From an uncultured Ectothiorhodospiraceae bacterium (GTDB lineage: Bacteria > Pseudomonadota > Gammaproteobacteria > UBA9214): a DNA stretch of 44,396 nucleotides. The notes below the pieces were generated by a model. That model saw only the letters and a program-made list of their open reading frames with translations. It was not told where the DNA came from and made no database searches. Positions 40,862-44,396 of the stretch are shown piece after piece; the first letter of the stretch is position 1; each line of letters starts with the position of its first letter. The translations under genes and the position numbers were made by a program. The stretch is from positions 1-44,396 of the forward strand of contig CAMYIO010000003.1 in NCBI GenBank assembly GCA_947258515.1, read 5' to 3'.

Positions 40862-40990
40862 CTTTCGCCTCCTACTTCGGGCCAAACAGCGGGCCAGGTA
40901 ATCAGAAGGCGCACTATAGGAGCGGCTAAATGACAAATATAACTATATATTTTTGTAGAATATTAAAATTATTTTTATCATACTCGCCGC
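40862..40990. promoter_or_regulatory. AT-rich divergent promoter region
   Basis: The 129 bp between the sigma-factor gene and the divergent LysR gene contain a marked A/T stretch (40932-40981, including TATATATTTTTGTAGAATATTAAAATTATTTTTATCAT-like composition in pieces). It should hold both promoters and a LysR binding site, but I cannot place boxes with confidence. Confidence 0.45.
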
Positions 40991-41866
40991 ATGGATCTGG
41001 AACTGTTACGTACCTTTCTTGAAGTCAACCGCACCCGGCACTTTGGCAATGCGGCGGAGGCACTGCACCTCACCCAGGCAGCAGTCAGCGCCCGCATCAA
41101 ACAGCTCGAGAGCATCCTCGGGGTGCGCCTGTTCGACCGTCTGCGCCGCGATATCCGCCTTACTCCCGAGGGAAACCGGCTGCTAAACCACGCGGACCTG
41201 CTCATTGCCGAGTGGCGCAAAGCGCGCCAGGAAGTGGCGCTTGGCGGCGCGCGCCAGCAGCTCAGTGCAGGTGGCACCCTGCGACTGTGGGACGTCATAC
41301 TACAGGACTGGTTTCACCGACTGCGCCGGCAGCAGCCGCAGCTCGCGATCATCGCCGAGTCGCTGCCTGCCGAGCAGCTGACGCGACGCCTGCTCGACGG
41401 GGTACTCGATCTGGCGTTCATGGTCGAGCCGCCCAATCTGGAAGTCCTGCAGATCTCTCCGGTCGGCGTAATCGAACTGCTGCTGGTGGGCAGCCGCCCG
41501 ATCGCCAGTGCAGAGGCAGCACTGACCGACGAGTACCTGATGGTGGATTGGGGTGTTGCCCATGCGCTGGAGCACCGGCGACTGTTTCCCGATGCGCCGG
41601 AACCCCGGGTCAGGGTCTCGCAGTCGACAATGGCGCTCGCGCACCTGCTCGAACTGGGGGGGTTCGCCTATCTGCCGGTTCCTCTGGTCGCCGGGTACCT
41701 GCGCAGCGGCCGGCTGCAGCGGGTGCCTGACGCCCCCGCAATCGCACGACCGGTCTCTGCCATCTATCCGTTGCGCGGTGCGAAAACCGGGTTGATCAAC
41801 AAATGTCTGGAGCTCTTCAAACAAAACGGGGTTTTCACTCTGGCCGGGACGGGTAACACAAGCTAA
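40991..41866 (+). CDS. LysR-family regulator, HdfR-like
   Basis: This 291-residue regulator starts with MDLELLRTFLEVNRTRHFGNAA and the helix-turn-helix AAEALHLTQAAVSARIKQLE (about 21-40), a near match to HdfR. The C-terminal LysR substrate domain has GVLDLAFMVEPP and a typical two-lobe pattern. E. coli HdfR represses flhDC and acts in other pathways; the target here is not known. It is divergent from the sigma-factor gene, and LysR proteins usually act on divergent neighbours, so that gene is a candidate target. No strong Shine-Dalgarno is visible before the ATG. Confidence 0.93.
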   Translation: MDLELLRTFLEVNRTRHFGNAAEALHLTQAAVSARIKQLESILGVRLFDRLRRDIRLTPEGNRLLNHADLLIAEWRKARQEVALGGARQQLSAGGTLRLWDVILQDWFHRLRRQQPQLAIIAESLPAEQLTRRLLDGVLDLAFMVEPPNLEVLQISPVGVIELLLVGSRPIASAEAALTDEYLMVDWGVAHALEHRRLFPDAPEPRVRVSQSTMALAHLLELGGFAYLPVPLVAGYLRSGRLQRVPDAPAIARPVSAIYPLRGAKTGLINKCLELFKQNGVFTLAGTGNTS

Positions 41867-41922
41867 GTGACCAGCCAGTCGTTTCATCGCAACAAGCTGC
41901 GCAGGCACATAATAACCAGCAG

Positions 41923-43260
41923 TTAGCCGCTCGACTCCGGCGTATCGACATCCGTCAGCTTCGCGATTGTAATCTCGCCGACATGGCGATCGTCGAACGA
42001 CTGCACCACAAGTCGGAATCCGGCTTCATCAATTGCATCGCCCACCTTCGGCATGTGCGCCAGTCGCAGCATAAACAACCCTGAAAGGGTGTTGGCATCC
42101 AGCTCGGGCGGGACCTTGAGGCCTATGGCACGCTCCACATCGGTCAATGTGGTCATACCATCCGCCAGCCACTGTCCCTCGGCAACGCCGATGATGGGTG
42201 ATGCCGCTTCTTCCGGATCGGTTTCATCCTGGATCTCGCCGACAATCTCCTCAAGCAGATCTTCCAGGGTTATGATTCCCGCGAGTTCACCATACTCATC
42301 GACGACAAAGGTCATGTGCGCGCGGTTGCTACGCATGCTCTCGAACAAGCGTGCAATCTTCTGACTTTCCGGCACCAGCAGCGGCTCACGGCAAAACGGC
42401 TTCAGGTCACGCCAGGGCTCCGGATTACCTGAAAGCATCGCGGTATGGAGATCCTTGGCCAGCACGATTCCTGCAATCTTGTCAGCAGCGGCGGAATCGA
42501 TGACAGGAAACCGCGAGTGGCCACTGTCGCGTATTGTTTCGAGATTGCGATCCGCATCGCCACTCAAGTCCAGCATCTTTATCGATCCCTGAGGGATCAT
42601 CACGCGACCCACTTGCCGTTGATCGAACTCGAAGAGATTGTGCAGCATATCCGCCTTGTTCTGCTCAATCTCGCCATGCTCGCGGGAGGAGGCCACCAGT
42701 CCCTTCAGTTCCTCCCCACTCAGCACATCGGCGTGGGATACCTCCTCAACATTGAACATCGACAGGACTGACCGTGATGCACGATTCAGCAACCAGTTGA
42801 GGGGATACACCATCAGGTAGGCTATATGCAGTGGATATGCCACCCAGACCGACACGAGCTCTGCCCGGCGTATGGCGTAGGTCTTGGGGACCTGCTCGCC
42901 GACAACAATATGCAGTGATGAGAAAATCAGAAATCCGGCCAGAAATGCTGCCGTGTGCAGAATCGTTTCCGGAACGCCGAGGCTGTCAAATAACGGTTCC
43001 AGAATGGCAGCAACAGCGGGTTCACCGACCCAACCCAGTCCCAGTGATGCCATGGTAATGCCCAGCTGGCAGGCAGCCAGGTAGGCCTCGAGATTCTGCT
43101 GGATTCGCAATGAGAGCTTGGCAGCAGAACTGCCCTCGAGCGCGTACGTTTCCAGACGGAAACCGCGCGCCTTCACCAGCGCAAACTCCGCGGCGACGAA
43201 GAACGCGTTTGCGACAAGCAACAATATTACGGCGATGAGACTGAGCGTGAGTGTATGCAT
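41923..43260 (-). CDS. CNNM/CorC-type membrane protein (DUF21, CBS pair, CorC_HlyC)
   Basis: This 445-residue inner-membrane protein has the hemolysin-like CorC family layout. A DUF21 transmembrane domain (about 1-190) has NAFFVAAEFALVKAR and LGLGWVGEPAVA. Two CBS domains follow (about 205-335), with RVMIPQGSI, FPVIDSAAADKIAGIVLAKDL and MTFVVDEYGELAGIITLEDLLEEIVGEI. The CorC_HlyC domain is at the C-terminus (about 350-440). Members handle Mg2+ or other cations; older hemolysin names are misleading. It is monocistronic on the - strand, convergent with the LysR gene. Confidence 0.93.
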   Translation of the reverse strand: MHTLTLSLIAVILLLVANAFFVAAEFALVKARGFRLETYALEGSSAAKLSLRIQQNLEAYLAACQLGITMASLGLGWVGEPAVAAILEPLFDSLGVPETILHTAAFLAGFLIFSSLHIVVGEQVPKTYAIRRAELVSVWVAYPLHIAYLMVYPLNWLLNRASRSVLSMFNVEEVSHADVLSGEELKGLVASSREHGEIEQNKADMLHNLFEFDQRQVGRVMIPQGSIKMLDLSGDADRNLETIRDSGHSRFPVIDSAAADKIAGIVLAKDLHTAMLSGNPEPWRDLKPFCREPLLVPESQKIARLFESMRSNRAHMTFVVDEYGELAGIITLEDLLEEIVGEIQDETDPEEAASPIIGVAEGQWLADGMTTLTDVERAIGLKVPPELDANTLSGLFMLRLAHMPKVGDAIDEAGFRLVVQSFDDRHVGEITIAKLTDVDTPESSG

Positions 43261-43503
43261 TAAAACCGTTCATTCCTGATAGAGGTTAAGGGTTGGACGC
43301 CGCATGACGGGGGAAAGTCACAGCTGATGTCAGTTCCCCTCGCTTTTCACCCGGGGTACTGCGGCGCGACACTGTGACTTTTCCGGTACCGCTCCGGTCT
43401 GGATTTACAGTTGCAGCGGTGATTGCAGCCCGGCCCGGTCCGTGGCTGCCCGGTGCGTTCAACATTTACCAGACATTTGGCCCCGGGGGCCGGGAGATTT
43501 TTC

Positions 43504-43869
43504 ATGATCAAGTGCACAAAAAATAGCCGCTTATGTTCCATAGTCCTGAGCATCAGCCTGGCATCCACCGTGTCGGGCGGTTGCACGAGCACCCCTTCCA
43601 TGGGCGAACGCATGATGGCATCTTCCAGAGAATCGGGCGAATTTGCCACGCACTGGATCGAAGGCGAGTCCTTATACAAGGAAGGCAAGAAGCTGGTCTC
43701 GGACGGTAAGAAACAGATCAAGGACGGTGAAAAACTGATCGACGAAGGACAGGACAAGATAAGCGACGGCGAAAGCAGTGTTGAACGCGGCAACCGGCTG
43801 ATCAAGCGGGGCCAGGATCAGATGACCCGGGCAGAGCAGGCGTTCGCGAAAAAACATCCAGAGCGCTAA
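43504..43869 (+). CDS. Small putative lipoprotein with heptad (7-residue) repeats
   Basis: This 121-residue protein starts at ATG 43504, preceded by GGGAG 7 nt upstream; a longer frame starting at 43423 lacks such a site. The N-terminus is a signal with a weak lipobox (SLASTVSGGC), so it is probably a lipoprotein. From about residue 50 it is made of seven-residue units of the form K-x-(L/I)-x-(D/E)-G-(K/E/Q), for example KLVSDGK, KQIKDGE, KLIDEGQ and DKISDGE. This should give a long helix with a Gly every seventh position. I do not recognise a family. It would sit in the outer or inner membrane, facing the periplasm. Confidence 0.75.
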   Translation: MIKCTKNSRLCSIVLSISLASTVSGGCTSTPSMGERMMASSRESGEFATHWIEGESLYKEGKKLVSDGKKQIKDGEKLIDEGQDKISDGESSVERGNRLIKRGQDQMTRAEQAFAKKHPER

Positions 43870-43924
43870 CGTGACATGCAGGGCAAGCGCTGACGGCGAG
43901 CGTCTCACCGGGATCATGGAGTCA

Positions 43925-44155
43925 ATCAGCGCTTCGATGTGCTCCACCTGAACATAGCGTGCCCGCCTGACGGCAAAGGTCCGGCACTGGTTTTCGCAGG
44001 TCCTGTACAGCCAGGTCTCGAAGGCAGAGCGCCCTTCAAAACGGACAATCGCATTGCATACGCGGATCTCTACTTCCTGCGTCGCATCCTGCGCATCGTG
44101 GTGATTACCCAGGCGCAGCAGGCAGAAATTGAAAATCCAGGTACGGTAACGGTCC
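43925..44155 (-). pseudogene. Duplicated fragment of the sigma-factor gene
   Basis: This 231 bp segment aligns without gaps to 40500-40730 in the same orientation, with 11 differences (about 95% identity). It covers the region 2 coding part, from DRYRTWIFNF to VQVEHIEALID. There is no start codon: the codon just before the first shared codon is a TAG stop, and the sequence leaves homology at 43925. It cannot encode a sigma factor. The frame itself has no internal stop, which suggests a recent copy. Together with the intact gene it forms direct repeats that bracket the LysR, CNNM and lipoprotein genes. Confidence 0.9.
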
Positions 44156-44396
44156 TATAATCCGCACGAATAGAGCCACGTTGTACGGGCAGGAATATCG
44201 CGTGATTTCGGTAAACGACATGAGTGATTGCGCAATGCACCTGCCCTGCTTCGCCGGCTGCCTGCTGTTGCCAGGGCATACCGCGGCGCCTGTAAACCCC
44301 TTTTAACTCAAGACCTTCATGTAACAAGTCGCTAAATAACCATGCCGGATTCAAAAACCTGCAGGCAGGTGCGAATGGCATCCGGCGCACATTCAG
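44156..44396. other. Right edge without a recognisable gene
   Basis: No supported gene lies in these 241 bp. A - strand reading frame crosses it into the duplicated sigma fragment, but in a different frame, and it has no family resemblance. Confidence 0.35.

Noticed and set aside
43423-43503. Upstream extension of the heptad-repeat lipoprotein
   Set aside because: The longer start lacks a ribosome binding site and would bury the signal peptide; the ATG at 43504 has GGGAG at the right distance.
44070-44390. 106-residue - strand frame at the right end
   Set aside because: It crosses the duplicated sigma fragment in a frame other than that of the sigma factor and has no recognisable domain.

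Overview
The window looks like a chromosomal segment of a GC-rich gammaproteobacterium. DUF5062, an HdfR-like LysR regulator, a DUF503 protein and an RND pump with its adaptor all fit that group. A Chromatiales-like or other lithotrophic lineage is my guess from the large Mrp/complex-I-like oxidoreductase operon, but no 16S or ribosomal gene is present to test it. I saw no tRNA, rRNA, CRISPR array, transposase or phage gene.

Layout. 1-1.9 kb: the 3' end of a Thr-rich surface protein with a C-terminal sorting signal, then two small conserved proteins and a terminator-like repeat. 1.9-4.7 kb: pyruvate phosphate dikinase. 4.8-16.0 kb: a twelve-gene + strand operon. It encodes Mrp-type subunits E, F, an MbhD-like protein, G, an MbhE-MrpB fusion and C, then a protein that fuses two NuoL/MrpD-type antiporter modules. 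NuoH-, NuoB-, NuoC- and NuoD-like subunits follow, then a ferredoxin-GltD-like FAD/NAD(P) oxidoreductase and a rubrerythrin-like diiron protein. This matches the Mbx/Mbs and Ehr class of energy-converting complexes rather than complex I or a hydrogenase. The NuoD-like subunit lacks both the NiFe ligand cysteines and the complex I quinone His/Tyr. The NuoH-like gene carries a frameshift plus an apparent deletion. 16.3-22.2 kb: RND adaptor, RND pump, and a membrane receptor ending in a FixL-like PAS domain with no output domain. 22.2-24.2 kb (- strand): DUF503 protein and an ABC-2 exporter pair. 24.3-28.1 kb: amylosucrase and an SLC13/TrkA_C permease.

28.3-34 kb: an OmpR-type two-component system divergent from a PspA-like, membrane-protein and VWA operon, probably an envelope-stress unit. 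34-36 kb: a HipBA module behind a cluster of four inverted-repeat operators. 36-40 kb: small secreted proteins, a GpsA-like dehydrogenase and RimK. 40-44.4 kb: an ECF-like sigma factor, an HdfR-like regulator, a CNNM/CorC-type membrane protein and a heptad-repeat lipoprotein. Last comes a 231 bp, roughly 95% identical copy of part of the sigma-factor gene.

The standout is the Mbx/Ehr-like operon. Its parts suggest that electron transfer between NAD(P)H or ferredoxin and an unknown acceptor is coupled to cation translocation by two covalently joined antiporter modules.
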